A DNA stretch of 44,399 nucleotides from the NCBI GenBank assembly GCA_025766275.1, contig JAFKAC010000254.1:1-44399 (forward strand), given 5' to 3'. This document shows positions 1 to 9,500 of the stretch, piece after piece. This DNA comes from Lactarius indigo (Eukaryota > Basidiomycota > Agaricomycetes > Russulales > Russulaceae). The position numbers and the translations under genes were made by a program. Numbering within the stretch: the first letter of the stretch is position 1; every line of letters starts with the position of its first letter. The notes beneath the pieces are model-generated. The model ran no database searches and was not told where the DNA came from. It saw only the letters and a list, made by a program, of their open reading frames with translations.

Positions 1-1
1 A

Positions 2-328
2 ACAGAGGGCACCAGCGTGGAGGAGGGTGAAGTGCAGGAGGAGGACGCTGAAAAAGCATACAACCCAGGAAAAAGTTTCTTTGATTCGCTTTCGTCTTCG
101 ACACAAGCGCCACCTCCGGTGCAGCGCGGTACTGGGCGTGGCGGGCGTGGGGGAGGACGCAATCGGCGGGAGGAGGAGCGCGAGAGGAACGTCGCTACGT
201 TTGGAGAACCTGGTGGAGTTGGTCTGATGGGACCGGGCGCATACGTCGGTGGTTGGGGAGGATATGGGCGTCGCGGCGGCGGTCGGGGAAGGAGAAATCC
301 GCCGGCGCAGGTAGGAGGAACGCGATGA
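2..328 (+). CDS. SCD6: Lsm14/Scd6-type RNA granule protein, C-terminal part (partial at window edge)
   Basis: The frame is open from the first bases of the window to a TGA at 326-328, so only the C-terminal end of the protein is present. Two short motifs identify it. An FFD box (YNPGKSFFDSL, near base 59) is followed by a TFG box (NVATFGEPG, near base 191). Between and after them lie Arg/Gly-rich stretches with RGG repeats. The order FFD - TFG - RGG is characteristic of the Lsm14/Scd6/Sum2 family, which binds mRNA, the helicase Dhh1 and decapping factors and represses translation in P-bodies. The N-terminal Lsm domain and FDF motif would lie upstream of the window and cannot be checked. The gene converges on COA1, whose stop is 268 bases further on. 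Assignment rests on motif order; another FFD/TFG protein is unlikely. Confidence 0.85.
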   Translation, partial: TEGTSVEEGEVQEEDAEKAYNPGKSFFDSLSSSTQAPPPVQRGTGRGGRGGGRNRREEERERNVATFGEPGGVGLMGPGAYVGGWGGYGRRGGGRGRRNPPAQVGGTR

Positions 329-596
329 GCAGGGCGGGATGTGATGACCGTTCTTGTTTCTTTTCGGTTTACTGTGTGGGAAGAGTGTCGAATGATGCCC
401 TAAAAGTCGAACGCCTTCCAAGGGAAGGGAGAATTGTCGTTGTCGGGAGTACACGAATGTTGCCGGCGTTTGCGGTGATGGCGATGGACCGAAGTTTATC
501 CGGTGTACAACTTCCGAGGGCTGTGCAATCAGGAAGATGGAGATACGGGTGGCCTTCAGTCAGTCATTAATTACAGCGCAGCGCAGGTACGACAAT

Positions 597-1603
597 CTAT
601 AAGGTGACATGCGTCTCGTCATGTGCCGCCAATGACTCGCGCGGCATCAGAACAATTGTTCCGTCATCTGCAATGATCTTGAAACGCACTATGTGGCCAG
701 AGTAAGTTAGATGTCGGACCAGAAGAGTGGGATGAAATGCGGAGAATGATAGGAGCAAACTTTGTACGCACACGTCGTGAAAGGTTCTCCGCGCGCTTTG
801 CGGATACTTGTAAAGTACACCGTGCCTGCGCCTGCCAATACCGAGAAGGGTGTGCATGAGGACGAGGCGATACGTAGGCCAGCAAGGTTTGCACAGGACG
901 CACCCTTGTGACCCTTAACGCGGAAGCTGATGTCGATATTCCCTTGCAGCATCTTAACCTACGCGGACGTACGCCACGAGGCGGGGGGGAGGGGGGGGTG
1001 ATCAGCGCTGCCATAAGGACTTTTGGAGTTCTCCGTGTCTACCCCATTCCGCTCCCCGTTTTCCACGCACACACATACACACACACGTGGAGGGGAATGG
1101 GAAAAGGGTATCAGGAGCACGACGTACCGAGCCATGCACCCATGGGCTGCCGTTGAGGTACCACGCAGGCTCGGCGCGCACCGCATCGCCCAGGACGGCG
1201 CGCACGTCTGCACTCTCGCGTAATTCACTGAGCACGCGGCGCGTCGCGGAGCTCGATAGGCGCTCCTGGTTCGCAGCGTATGCCAGGAACGCTGCCCACG
1301 CGCTGACGCCGCACACGCACGCGGCGAGCAGACCTGGCCAGGCGCGCTGGAGATGGAGGGTATCAGCCAAGGAAATGGGGAGATGGGGGGCGGGGCGGAG
1401 CTCACACGGTATGGCGGGAGGTCACGCGGGTGCGGTCGGCTGTAATATTGGCGGGGGCGGGCGGTCGCGGAGAACGTCTCGGGCGGGGGGAGCGCTTTGG
1501 GTGGTGGGCGTGGGAGCTGGTTTGCGAACGTGCGCCGCGGGGGGAAAGCCTTCTTTGGACGCGCGAGGGCGATGGAGCGCCGTGATAGGGATTGGGAAAG
1601 CAT
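597..1603 (-). CDS. COA1: Cytochrome c oxidase assembly factor Coa1 (mitochondrial inner membrane)
   Basis: Predicted exons (minus strand): 1603-1406, 1346-1128, 958-904, 831-772, 688-597, giving 207 aa. All junctions keep phase. Donors are GTGAGC, GTACGT and twice GTGCGT; acceptors end in AG. The N-terminus is Arg/Pro/Ser-rich with few acidic residues, as in a mitochondrial presequence. One hydrophobic segment follows (about residues 69-92, from WPGLLAACVCG). The conserved Coa1 domain reads PWVHG, then LQGNIDISFRVKGHKG, GTVYFTSIRK, and a C-terminal RFKIIADDG. In yeast, Coa1 acts in early maturation of Cox1 with Shy1 and Mss51. ATG at 1603 was chosen because the upstream in-frame codon at 1621 is TTG. 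Intron 2 is unusually long (169 nt) and carries a CA-dinucleotide tract near 1064-1086. Confidence 0.9.
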
Positions 1604-3180
1604 TTTCGGGGTTTTGTACAATACTTTTGCTCGCTGTGTGCAAAACTAACTGGTGTGCGTTCACCAGTGCCAGTCACAGCTGGGAATTTAATTCCATATT
1701 GGGTGGTGCCAGACCGGGCCGTGGAGATCCTCTCTTCGCAAACTTCTCGTGCCGGACTCGGGCCCGCAAGCCCATGGTTCAAATGCTATTGTCTTTGAAT
1801 GTGGCTGTTCTCCTACCAGCCAGTGGGTGACGTGAACACGTCAAGTCGGGCAATTTTTCGGTGTGAGCCCACCAAGGAACTTGCCGTTCATTCCCGTCCC
1901 CCAGCGCCCTATTTGCAGTGGGTCTCTGGTACTAGGTTTCTGCGGCGTTGTTACCCTCTGTGGGCACCATCTTCATCTATGGCAAGAGCTACCCAAACTG
2001 GTCTCAACCCGCGTACTGGCTTTAATATTGGCCTACTATATGATGTTCCGCTAGGAAATCTCTAACGTCTTTTCTTGTGTATGGCTTCGCCTTGTGGGAG
2101 CCAAGCCCGGGACATGCAGATGTGGGGAACGAAGGTTATATTCCCGAGGACGCCGTCTTTTGATGGGGGTTATCTGTCCCACGAAAACTTCGGCGTTCCC
2201 AAGCCAAGTCATCAGCACGTATCAACCGCTGAGTCCCAGGATTGTAGGAGATATCGACATGAGCACCCTCATTCCCTCAATTTAATTCACTTACGGTTCT
2301 TGATGTCTGGTGGGACTTAGCCTTCTTACACCCGGGAAACCCGGCTCCACTATATCCCAAGTCAGTTGTGAATGTAACTGGAATTGGTGTGTCACCTATT
2401 TACGGTGTCAGATCGGAAGAGCTTTGCACCGGTCGCGTTCGCGCTCATCCGGCTTCGGACTCACCTAACTGATAAGTTACGTGGTATGTGTTGCGATCAC
2501 TCAGGGCTTTGGCCTTAAGAAAACGCTGCAGTGAGTTATAAATAATGTTACCAAGCGAAGTGAAGGGGTTGTACTTTACGTGTACACAGCAGCGTTTGTC
2601 TCGTAAGTTTCTCTCTCTGAGCAGTAAATTTTTTTCTCCCCTCAAAAAAATTCTACTTCTATGATAGTTTCCTTCCCCCCTGAATTTATTTTATGTATTG
2701 CCCAACTTCCTCCAGTGAGAGAGTGAATTCGCTGTTCGTCAAGCGTCGACTGTGTTGGTGTCTATTGCATGCCACGGCCATTGTTGTATGCATGCGACAC
2801 ATCCCGTCCAGAGATAGCTCGGGGTCCATCAGTGCCGCGGCCCCAATTCGAAACAAGTGTGACGTCGTTCGGACCAGCCACCGCGCCAGAGGTTGAGGAA
2901 GCCCTGCGAAGACTTGCAGTAATTAGTTATTCAGAAACGAGACTACGACCTGCCACGGTCTGTACGCTGACGATCAGCTGAGTGCTTGAAGGAGGGAAAA
3001 CAGCGCACAGGTGCAGAGTGGCTCGTGCACTCGGTGATACAGTATTACAGCACCATGACAGCACGATCGATTCCGTGGAGGAAGGCCTCACCTCAAAGCT
3101 AGGCACCTGCGCAGCAATGTCCGGGAAGTCCGCGGTTCGAAGCCCTGCACAAACTCACCAAAAATACAGATAAACTCAGA
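1604..3180. other. Gene-free stretch
   Basis: I see no convincing coding exon here. Short ORFs on both strands (60-90 codons) lack recognisable domains, have no coherent splice pattern and overlap each other. The first bases presumably hold the COA1 promoter. A 13-base match to a sequencing-adapter core lies at 2410-2422 (see findings). From about 3180 the sequence enters the first repeated A module. Confidence 0.5.
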
Positions 3181-3284
3181 TTACAGCAGGTAACACCGGC
3201 GAAAGCACTCGTAGAGATCCCTGGCTGCCGAGAGTTCTAGAGGAAGAAGCCGTTTCCCTGGCAGCTCGGGCGCCACAAGTAAGT

Positions 3285-3878
3285 TCAGAAGCCGCGGAGA
3301 GTCGCCGCGACGGCCTCCGAGTCGTGGGGTGAGTAGCGCACATCGTCCCCTCGAAACTGGCGAACCAGGGGACCTACAAAAGCACGTGGGTGTGGTGACC
3401 GACTTGAATTTACGGTACAGTACCCCCAGGGCTGATGCCCTAGCCACCATGCCGGAAGGTGAGGCCAACGCCAAGCTGCGCAAACAAATTGCACTGGTAT
3501 ACGCGCGTGACATAATCCAGTGGGGCGGCCTGCCCGTTCCCGCCGTACAACGTGCTGCTCGTCGGTGGGATTAGTCGTCTCGTAATCGAGCCAGTCCGAG
3601 TCGCCGCCCTTGATCTGCGCGAGGTCAAAGTTGGCGTAACTGGCCCCACGGACGTTCGTCAGGACTGCCTGCCTCCTTCGGTAGCCCGCACATCCCGGCT
3701 CGTTGCAGTTGGCACGTAGTTCCACGGACCCGTACACTAGCGAGGGAACTACATGGTCATCGCGCTCCGACCCCACCAACGTGTACGCGCGATTGAGAGG
3801 ACGTAGATCGCTTGAGACCGCCGATCTCATAGTGTGCATCCAGTCAAGGGGTTCTTGCGGTGGGTAACCCCAGTTCAT
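3285..3878 (-). CDS. Uncharacterised 197-codon ORF within A module 1 (possible gene relic)
   Basis: This ORF runs ATG to stop with no domain I recognise. It reads as plausible protein sequence (for example YANFDLAQIKGGDSDWLDYE, then PTDEQHVVRR). Part of it has a counterpart in the same orientation in A modules 2 and 3, where a segment resembling 'Y-x-x-P-T/A-D-E-x-HVVRR' can be read before frame breaks. This could be a decayed gene carried along by the module duplication, or simply an open frame on the non-coding strand. No promoter or intron evidence supports expression. Confidence 0.25.
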   Translation of the reverse strand: MNWGYPPQEPLDWMHTMRSAVSSDLRPLNRAYTLVGSERDDHVVPSLVYGSVELRANCNEPGCAGYRRRQAVLTNVRGASYANFDLAQIKGGDSDWLDYETTNPTDEQHVVRRERAGRPTGLCHARIPVQFVCAAWRWPHLPAWWLGHQPWGYCTVNSSRSPHPRAFVGPLVRQFRGDDVRYSPHDSEAVAATLRGF

Positions 3879-3891
3879 AAAGATGCGTTAC

Positions 3892-3946
3892 ATGCGTGTT
3901 CAAGTTTCACGCAAATGTCACTGAACGACATGCGCGTGAAGTACAT
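3892..3946. repeat. Hairpin (inverted repeat) of A module 1
   Basis: Inverted repeat with arms beginning ATGCGTGTTCA and ending in a diverged complement (GCGTGAAGTACAT). It is the most eroded of four equivalents. The loop region matches the core of the other copies (AATGTCACTGAACGACATGC). Confidence 0.55.
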
Positions 3947-4246
3947 ATAATGTGCGAGTCAGCCCAACGTGGTGCGAGGGGCATCACGATTTCGCTGAAG
4001 GACTGAGGCGAACAGAGGGGCACAAAGAACAGGAGGTCGCCAAGATCAGTGGCGGGTATGGTGCAAAGAGTTTTCGAGGTGCCATAAGGAAGCTGGTACC
4101 AGTATCAACTGGCATAATCCGTGGCTCTTGACATCAGGAAAACCCGCGTTACAGAAAAATACAAAATAGTAGTATGTACCACACTAGTGAATACTGGATT
4201 GAGTATTGAATCGAGTCCTAGAGTTCCGATACTGTAAACAATTGGA

Positions 4247-4320
4247 AGAGCCTGCGGTTTGGATCGCATTGCACTGTAGCTATGGACCCCGCTTCAATAT
4301 TTGGAAGTCCGCTGTTGCTT
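4247..4320 (+). promoter_or_regulatory. Conserved proximal block upstream of orphan copy 1
   Basis: The block contains GCGGTTTGGATCGCATTG, then CCCCGCTTCAATATTTGG and AAGTCCGCTGTTGC. Almost the same block lies upstream of copies 2 (from 6338), 3 (from 9439) and 5 (from 13211), always roughly 100-180 bases before the predicted start. Conservation stronger than in the flanks suggests a core promoter or 5' leader. No TATA box is obvious. Confidence 0.45.
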
Positions 4321-4383
4321 GTTCGTGCGATCGTGACAGACTCAGGAGCTGCTCTTGACTGCTTGCATCTCCAGACAAGAGGA

Positions 4384-5077
4384 ATGAACGCGAACGTGAA
4401 CCCGAGGTTCGTTATTTGAAGTTTTCTGGACCTGGTCTCAGGTACACTCTTGGGTTGCATGGACGGCCTCGAACCAAAAGACCACAGCTTGGCCATGAGG
4501 ATATTATCGTCCGGCCCCAAGGTGTCAAAACGCCACTTGAGGACTTTTTCTCTCAATATCCCAACTTCCAATCAGAACCCTCGAACTCACCGGTTGTCGA
4601 ATTTGACCGCCTGTGCGTGACATATAACTGGGAACGAGATGATCCGAAGAAGAAAGCTGCGCACAAAGCCTTCCAGTTTGCCATGAAGAAGGAATTTGAC
4701 AACATATATGGATCCGACGAGAAGGACATTCAGAACTGGTACAAGCTCTGCTACGTCTTGAGGATCGACCCTGCGCCCGATACCCTTCAGAAATGCCGTT
4801 CGGTGAGTGTCTATTCTTTAAAACACGTTGCGTGAACGAAGACGCCTTTGTACAGGCTGTCCTTGAGAAACACGTCAATCTCGTTGATCTAGTGCACGGC
4901 TCAAAAGAGGAAGTCCGCATCTTCAAAACGGAAAAAGAGCTTAGCGACTACACGAAGGAAACGAACAAATTCTTTCCGAAGGAAGACGCAAAGGACGGTG
5001 GCGTGTTGCGCGCCTTGCGTCGTCACATCTTGGTGCCACGTGAAGGCACAAGGAGGAATAAAGGTCTGAGGATATAA
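4384..5077 (+). CDS. Orphan array family protein, copy 1
   Basis: Best model: exons 4384-4406, 4442-4802, 4856-5077, about 201 aa; the short first exon is uncertain because the frame also reads through it. The last intron (GTGAGT...TACAG, 53 nt) is firm and phase 0. The conserved domain starts at DIIVRP, with DFFSQYP, EFDRLC, a Trp-Glu-Arg-Asp stretch, AMKKEFDNIYGSDEKDI and LCYVLRIDPAPDTLQKCR. Exon 3 begins AVLEKHVNLVDLVHGSKEEV and ends GGVLRALRRHIL. No signal peptide, membrane segment or catalytic motif is visible. The protein is charged and looks soluble and globular. I do not recognise a named Pfam family; I have an impression of similar uncharacterised Agaricomycete proteins, which needs a search. 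Confidence 0.7.
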
Positions 5078-5829
5078 CAACGGACTTCGCCCATACTTTG
5101 AAAAATACTGAAATCCTGGAAGATACGCCCTGACAGGGTGTATCTGAGCTATCCTATCCAGAGGCTGTTTAGCTAATGATGACGGTTTTCTCCTCAGCGC
5201 ACGGTGTCAGTTTGGTGTGTATAACAGAAGGGGAATTGAGTGTAAGTACGTGGGGGGGGGGGAGAAAGGCATTGACGGAGCGGCCATTCATGGTACCCCC
5301 ACTGGCAGCCGACGCTCTAGTCACTGCGCCGGAAGATAAAGGCTAATGTCAAACTGCGCGATCAAGTTGCACTGGTATATGCGTAACTCAGCTGGACAGC
5401 CTTCTCGTCTTCGCCGTACGACGTGCAGCTCATCTGTGGGATGATCATGATTAAGCCAGCCGATGTACATCTCCTGTTCGTGTTGTAGACGTGTGGTACG
5501 GGTCGGGTGCGCATAATCTGGGCGACGGCGAGGTTGGGCGTAACTGGCCCATGGACTTTCGTCAGGTCTGCCTACCCCCTTTGGTTACCCGCAGGTTCTG
5601 TTTCGTCGCAGTGGGAACGTAGTTTCACGGAGTTGGACAGCCAGCTGGGGTACGATGGCGTGGCATGGTTATCGCACTCCGACAGCACCCCACCTGTGTG
5701 GACCCACGACGAAGAGGTAGATCGGATGGTTTTGAACTCTGATCTCGTAGAGTACGTTGAATCAAGGGGTTGTGGCGGTGGAGCTGGCTGGCCAATTTCA
5801 GGAACTTCCAGTTCGCAACGACGCGTTAC

Positions 5830-5880
5830 ATGCGTGCTTCGTGTGAATGTCACGGAATGACATGCACGTGAAGCACGCAT
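5830..5880. repeat. Hairpin (inverted repeat) of A module 2
   Basis: Arms of about 23 bases (ATGCGTGCTTC... and ...GAAGCACGCAT) pair at 20 of 23 positions around a short loop (CGGAA). It sits about 690 bases upstream of copy 2. The outer 11 bases of each arm are perfect complements. Confidence 0.7.
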
Positions 5881-6337
5881 AGTATACGGGTCTGCCCAAC
5901 GTGGTGCGAGGGCATCGAGATACCACCGAGGGACTTGGGGGCGAATACGGGAATGGAGAGCAAGAGGTCGCTGAGATTAGTGGTGGATACGATGCAGCGA
6001 GTTTACGAGGCGCCTTAAAAGGACTAGGGGCCCAGAGAGCTCTAAGGAAAGTGCAGCTGTGAGATTTTAAGGTGGGGACCATCGGTCGGGTTTCAGAATT
6101 AGAACGGATCTTGAGAGTGGCGTTGACAGTACGGTAACGGAGGTGTACAGTACAACTACAACCGCTGGTCATTGTACGCTTTGATATTGTCAAAGTTGGT
6201 GTCAACCGGTACAACCCGCGGCAGGATAATCTCCCGCGATACAGTAAAATCCAAAATGGTAGTATGTGTATTAGTGAACACGGTATTGAATGTTGAATCG
6301 AGTCCTGGAGGTCCGCAAACATACCGTACACAAAGAC

Positions 6338-6400
6338 ACGCGGTTTTGGATCGCGCTGAAGCTATGAACCCCGCTTTAGAATTGGAAGTCCGCTCTTGCG
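6338..6400 (+). promoter_or_regulatory. Conserved proximal block upstream of orphan copy 2
   Basis: Contains CGCGGTTTTGGATCGCGCTG, TATGAACCCCGCTTTAGAAT and GGAAGTCCGCTCTTGC. It is shared with copies 1, 3 and 5 and absent from the B-type copies, and is likely part of the promoter or 5' leader. Confidence 0.45.
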
Positions 6401-6520
6401 TGTTACCGGCGAGGTCAGCCCACAACTCACTCACCACAGGAGACAAGACAGGAGATCACTACAATGGAACCACTCTTGACCGCATTTGCATCTTCATCCA
6501 AGAGGAACACACGCAGTCTG

Positions 6521-7325
6521 ATGGCGCATCTCAGTACAGTAAATCCCAGGTCAATCCCGAGGTTCGTTATTTGAAGTTTTCTGGACCCCGTCTCATGTGC
6601 ACTCGCAATCTTGGGTTGCAATTCCTGCGGACGACCTCGGAACCTACAACCTAGAATCATCGCCCGTCCCTTAAGTGGTAAATCGCCACAAACGCCACTT
6701 AAGAAGTTTTTCTCTCGATATCCTAAATTCCATTTTCAACCTTCAAATTCACTAGTCAAGGAATTTGACCGCTTGTGCAAGGAGTATCGCTGGAAAAAAA
6801 AAGCCCGGAGTGGGAAGCTGCATACGAACAATTCCGCTCTGCTATGAAGAAGGAGTTCGACCATAGATATGGCACCGACAAGAGGGACATCAACAACTGG
6901 CTCAAGCTCTGCTTCGTCTTGGGGATCGATCCTGCGCCCGATACTCTGTGGAAATGCCGTACTGTGAGTTGCCAACTTTCTGAACGACCTTATATGAACG
7001 AATACGCCTTTGTACACTGTAGGCTGTCCTCGGGACACATGTCAACCTCGTCGACCTGGTGGATGACTCAAAAAAAGATCGACCCCGGATCTTCGAAACG
7101 GAAGAACAACTTAGCGTATACACTATGGCAACAGGGAAATACTTTTCGAAGGCAGTCGCAAAGGACGGTGGCGTGTTGCGTGCCCTGCTACGTCATATCG
7201 ATGCGCCACATAAGGGCACAAGTTCTTCAAGGAAGATTAAAAATCCAAGAGATAACAATGGACCGCGTTTAAACGCTCAGTCGTATATATTAGGCAGAGG
7301 AAGTACAGGAGACGGACGTATGTAA
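6521..7325 (+). pseudogene. Orphan array family, copy 2 (frameshifted)
   Basis: Predicted exons 6521-6561, 6655-6963 and 7023-7325. The domain starts IIARPLSGK, then KKFFSRYPKF and EFDRLCKEYRW. The frame then breaks at a run of nine A residues (6794-6802): the conserved sequence continues in another frame (AMKKEFDHRYGTDKRDI, then LCFVLGIDPAPDTLWKCR). Ten A residues would keep the frame, so one base is missing. The last exon is open (AVLGTHVNLVDLVDDSKK ... GGVLRALLRHI) and has a longer C-terminus than the other copies. The intron before it keeps GTGAGT but its acceptor reads ACTGTAG. Either a true pseudogene or a homopolymer sequencing error; the extra sequence divergence favours decay. Confidence 0.65.
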
Positions 7326-7382
7326 ATTGCGACATAGGGTCGTGTACACCGTGACTAGGCGCATTTACTGTAAATGGATTCC

Positions 7383-7399
7383 AAAAAAAAAAAAAAAAA
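7383..7399. repeat. Poly-A tract (17 A)
   Basis: A homopolymer of 17 A residues at the junction of orphan copy 2's 3' flank and the B module. The corresponding position in the second B module (near 10470) has an A-rich but interrupted sequence, so the tract has expanded or been added here. Confidence 0.85.
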
Positions 7400-7803
7400 C
7401 AATGAACTGCCCCCATCCATTGAAATATATGTTGAGCTGATCAAGCTGTCGGCTGTACCTTCCTTCACAGTTTGCACTTCCAACAGGTCTGGAATGTAAT
7501 GAAAAACAACAAGAAGTGCGTACACTGATCCATCACTATCTCCAGAATGAAGATCTGTAATTCGTGATTTTCACAATAGGCGACAGCACAGAACAGTAAT
7601 GCGACTGCCGCACTGTACAACGACTCTTTTGGTAAGTAATAGCCGTGTCTGAGTCCCGATGCGGCGACACGACGTTGTTTCAAACATGGGTGCCATGGGC
7701 AATTGACGTTTTCTGGTCTATCTTCATTGGAAACCACCCGCTCGTGACCAAAGGAACCACTCTGCCCGAATCATTCCTTGACCTCTTCTGACTGTGTCTT
7801 CAA
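7400..7803. repeat. B module, copy 1
   Basis: About 400 bases repeated at about 10495-10867. Shared text includes AATGAACTGCCCCCATCCAT, GAATGAAGATCTGTAAT, CAGTAATGCGACTGCCGCAC and GCGACGTTGTTTCAAAC-type sequence. It lies directly upstream of the truncated copy, as its twin lies upstream of intact copy 4. It therefore looks like the promoter-bearing module of a second lineage of the array gene. No coding exon is recognised. Confidence 0.75.
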
Positions 7804-8088
7804 ATGCCCGCCAAGAGGAAGGAACGCAAGCCTGATGGTGCATCTCATCCGTACAGTAAACCCGAGGTCAAGTCGGAGGTACGCCATTCGAATTTCTGTG
7901 GACTGGTCTCAGATGCACTCGTCGGTTGCAATTCCTATGGACGGCCTCAAACCAAAAAAAAAAGCGACCGCTTAGCCAGAAGAATTTTATTGTCCGGCCT
8001 CTAGGTGTCGAAACTCCACTCGAAGGCTTTTTCTCTCAATTTTTCATTTTCCAATCCCAAGTCCAATCCTAACCCTCAAACTCATTGA
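7804..8088 (+). pseudogene. Orphan array family, 3'-truncated copy
   Basis: Starts like copy 4 (MPAKRKERKPDGASHPYSK) and continues with a decayed start of the conserved domain (about LLSGL / FFSQF). Homology stops near 8088, in the middle of the domain, where dispersed repeat R begins. The missing part equals about two thirds of the protein, including the intron and last exon. The sharp junction with R suggests that an insertion or recombination removed the 3' end. Confidence 0.7.
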
Positions 8089-8515
8089 GCGAAGTCACAT
8101 TTGATCACCGCGTAGGTTCGTCAGCAAAGTCGTCAAAGGGGAACCCCACGGCCTGACTAGGCAATATAGCCGCAAGCAGGTTATTGAGGTTGGGCCGCAG
8201 AACGTGAAGATAAACTCTACACTGGGTTCAACTGGCATAACTGTAGATCACACTTGATCCTCGGACCACTAGGATTCATAGTCACTCGGGCATCTCGGGC
8301 TGTTAGGCTATATCATCATTATCATGTCATGGGCTTCGAGTCTTCGAGAGGTCGGGGTCTTGTCCCATCTTCTGGAGTGACGGCACAGCGCTGCGTGTCA
8401 ATGGTCGCGTGGCGGGTAGATCAGGTGCCCGCAGCGATGGTTCTAAGTAAAGGACAAGCAATCAAGTGAAGTTGTTCCCAAGGAAACAGAAGTATGAGCG
8501 GTTCTTCCCAACAGC
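8089..8515. repeat. Dispersed repeat R, copy 1
   Basis: About 430 bases with a direct-orientation counterpart at about 16447-16935. Shared stretches include GCAATATAGCCGCAAGCAGG, TTATTGAGGTTGG, ATCATGTCATGGGCTTCGAG near 8322-8341 and GGTCGCGTGGCGGGT. On the minus strand both copies can be read as a similar peptide (EPSVEF ... TFCGPTSITCLRLYCLVRPW). In this copy the frame stops soon after GDQ. Confidence 0.75.
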
Positions 8516-8997
8516 CTGCTCGTCTCCGCCGTACGACATGCGGCTCGTCTGCCGGATAATTGTAATCGAGCCGGCCGAGGTACATCTCCTGTTGTGTTGT
8601 AAATGCGTGGGGTGCGAGTCGGGTACACCATACCTGATGTATGGAGTTGCTCAAATCGCAGCCGTTGCCCTTGATCTGCACGACGGCGAGGTTGGCGTAA
8701 CTGGCCCATGGACTTTCGTCAGGTCTGCCTACCCCTTTAGTTGTCCGCGCGTTCCGTTTCGTCGTGACAGGCGTAGTTTCACGGAATTGGACAGCCAGCT
8801 AGGGTACGACGGTGTGACGTGGTTATCGCACTCCGACAACAGCCCGCCAGTGCACAGTGCACACGCGATGAAGAGGTAGATCAGATGGTTGTGAACTCTG
8901 ATCTCGTAGAGTACGTTGAATCAAGGGGTTGTGGTGGCCCGGGTGGGGCTAGCCAGCCAATCCCAGGGACTTCTAGCCCGTCGCAACAACGCGTTAC

Positions 8998-9049
8998 ATG
9001 CGTGCTTCATGCGAATGTCACGGAGCGAACGTGCGTGTGAAGCACACAT
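8998..9049. repeat. Hairpin (inverted repeat) of A module 3
   Basis: Arms ATGCGTGCTTCA... and ...TGTGAAGCACACAT pair with a few mismatches around a loop containing CACGGAGCG. Equivalent position to the hairpin at 5830-5880. Confidence 0.6.
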
Positions 9050-9438
9050 AGTATACGAGTCTGCCCAGTGGCGCGAGGACATCGCGATACAACCGAGGGA
9101 CTTGGGGGCGAATACGGGAACGGAGAGCAGGAGGTCACCAAGATCAGTGGTGGATACGATACAATGAGTCTACGAGGTGCCTTAAAGGGACTAAGGGCCC
9201 AGAGAGCTCTGAGGAAAATGTGGCTGTGAGTCAGAGATTTTATGGTGGGGGCCGTCGATCGGGTTTCAAAAGTGGAAAACTCGAGACTTGACTCGAGAGT
9301 GGCGTTACAGTACGAGAACAAAGGCGTATGGTATAACCACGGGTCATTGTATGTTTTGATTGTCTTCAGACACCAAGGTGAGAGAAATGTAAATAAGGAG
9401 CACTGGAGGTCTGATTGTAACATACCGTAAACAAGGGC

Positions 9439-9500
9439 CCGCGGTTTTGGATCGCATTGTAGCTATGAACCCCGCTTTAAATTTTGGAAGTCAGCTCTTG
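9439..9500 (+). promoter_or_regulatory. Conserved proximal block upstream of orphan copy 3
   Basis: Contains GCGGTTTTGGATCGCATTGT, AGCTATGAACCCCGCTTTAA and GGAAGTCAGCTCTTGC, matching the blocks ahead of copies 1, 2 and 5. Confidence 0.45.

Larger units (their letters stand above)
3180..4383. repeat. A module, copy 1 (upstream of orphan gene copy 1)
   Basis: This stretch is the first of four diverged copies of an upstream module; the others are near 5.33, 8.5 and 12.5 kb. Shared landmarks include a segment near 3440-3520 that recurs at 5320-5390, the phrase GTTGGCGTAACTGGCCC near 3630, a hairpin at 3892-3946, and a proximal block (GCGGTTTGGATCGC, near 4253). Copies are clearly homologous by eye but differ by many substitutions and small gaps, so the duplication is not recent. 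On the minus strand this copy keeps a 197-codon ORF (3878-3285); the matching region of the other copies is interrupted. Confidence 0.75.
5325..6520. repeat. A module, copy 2
   Basis: Second copy of the upstream module: the segment CAAGTTGCACTGGTATA near 5360, GTAACTGGCCCATGGACTTT near 5540, the hairpin at 5830-5880, a block CCTTAAAAGGACTAGGGGCC near 6013, and the proximal block from 6338. It matches A module 3 (8.5-9.6 kb) closely over its whole length and A module 1 more distantly. A run of 11 G residues sits just before it near 5252-5262. Confidence 0.75.

Noticed and set aside
1690..1800. Second tRNA-like motif (GGTTCAAATGC) near 1776
   Set aside because: No cloverleaf could be built from the preceding 70 bases.
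1087..1830. 247-codon plus-strand ORF
   Set aside because: Lies opposite the COA1 exons; the frame is open because of high GC content, while COA1 has strong family conservation.
3060..3170. tRNA-like T-arm (CGCGGTTCGAAGCCCTGC) near 3130-3147
   Set aside because: No matching acceptor stem, D-arm or anticodon arm could be folded around it; probably chance.
8089..8515. Repeat R as a MITE or LTR
   Set aside because: No terminal inverted repeats, TG...CA ends or target-site duplications could be identified; kept as an unclassified repeat.
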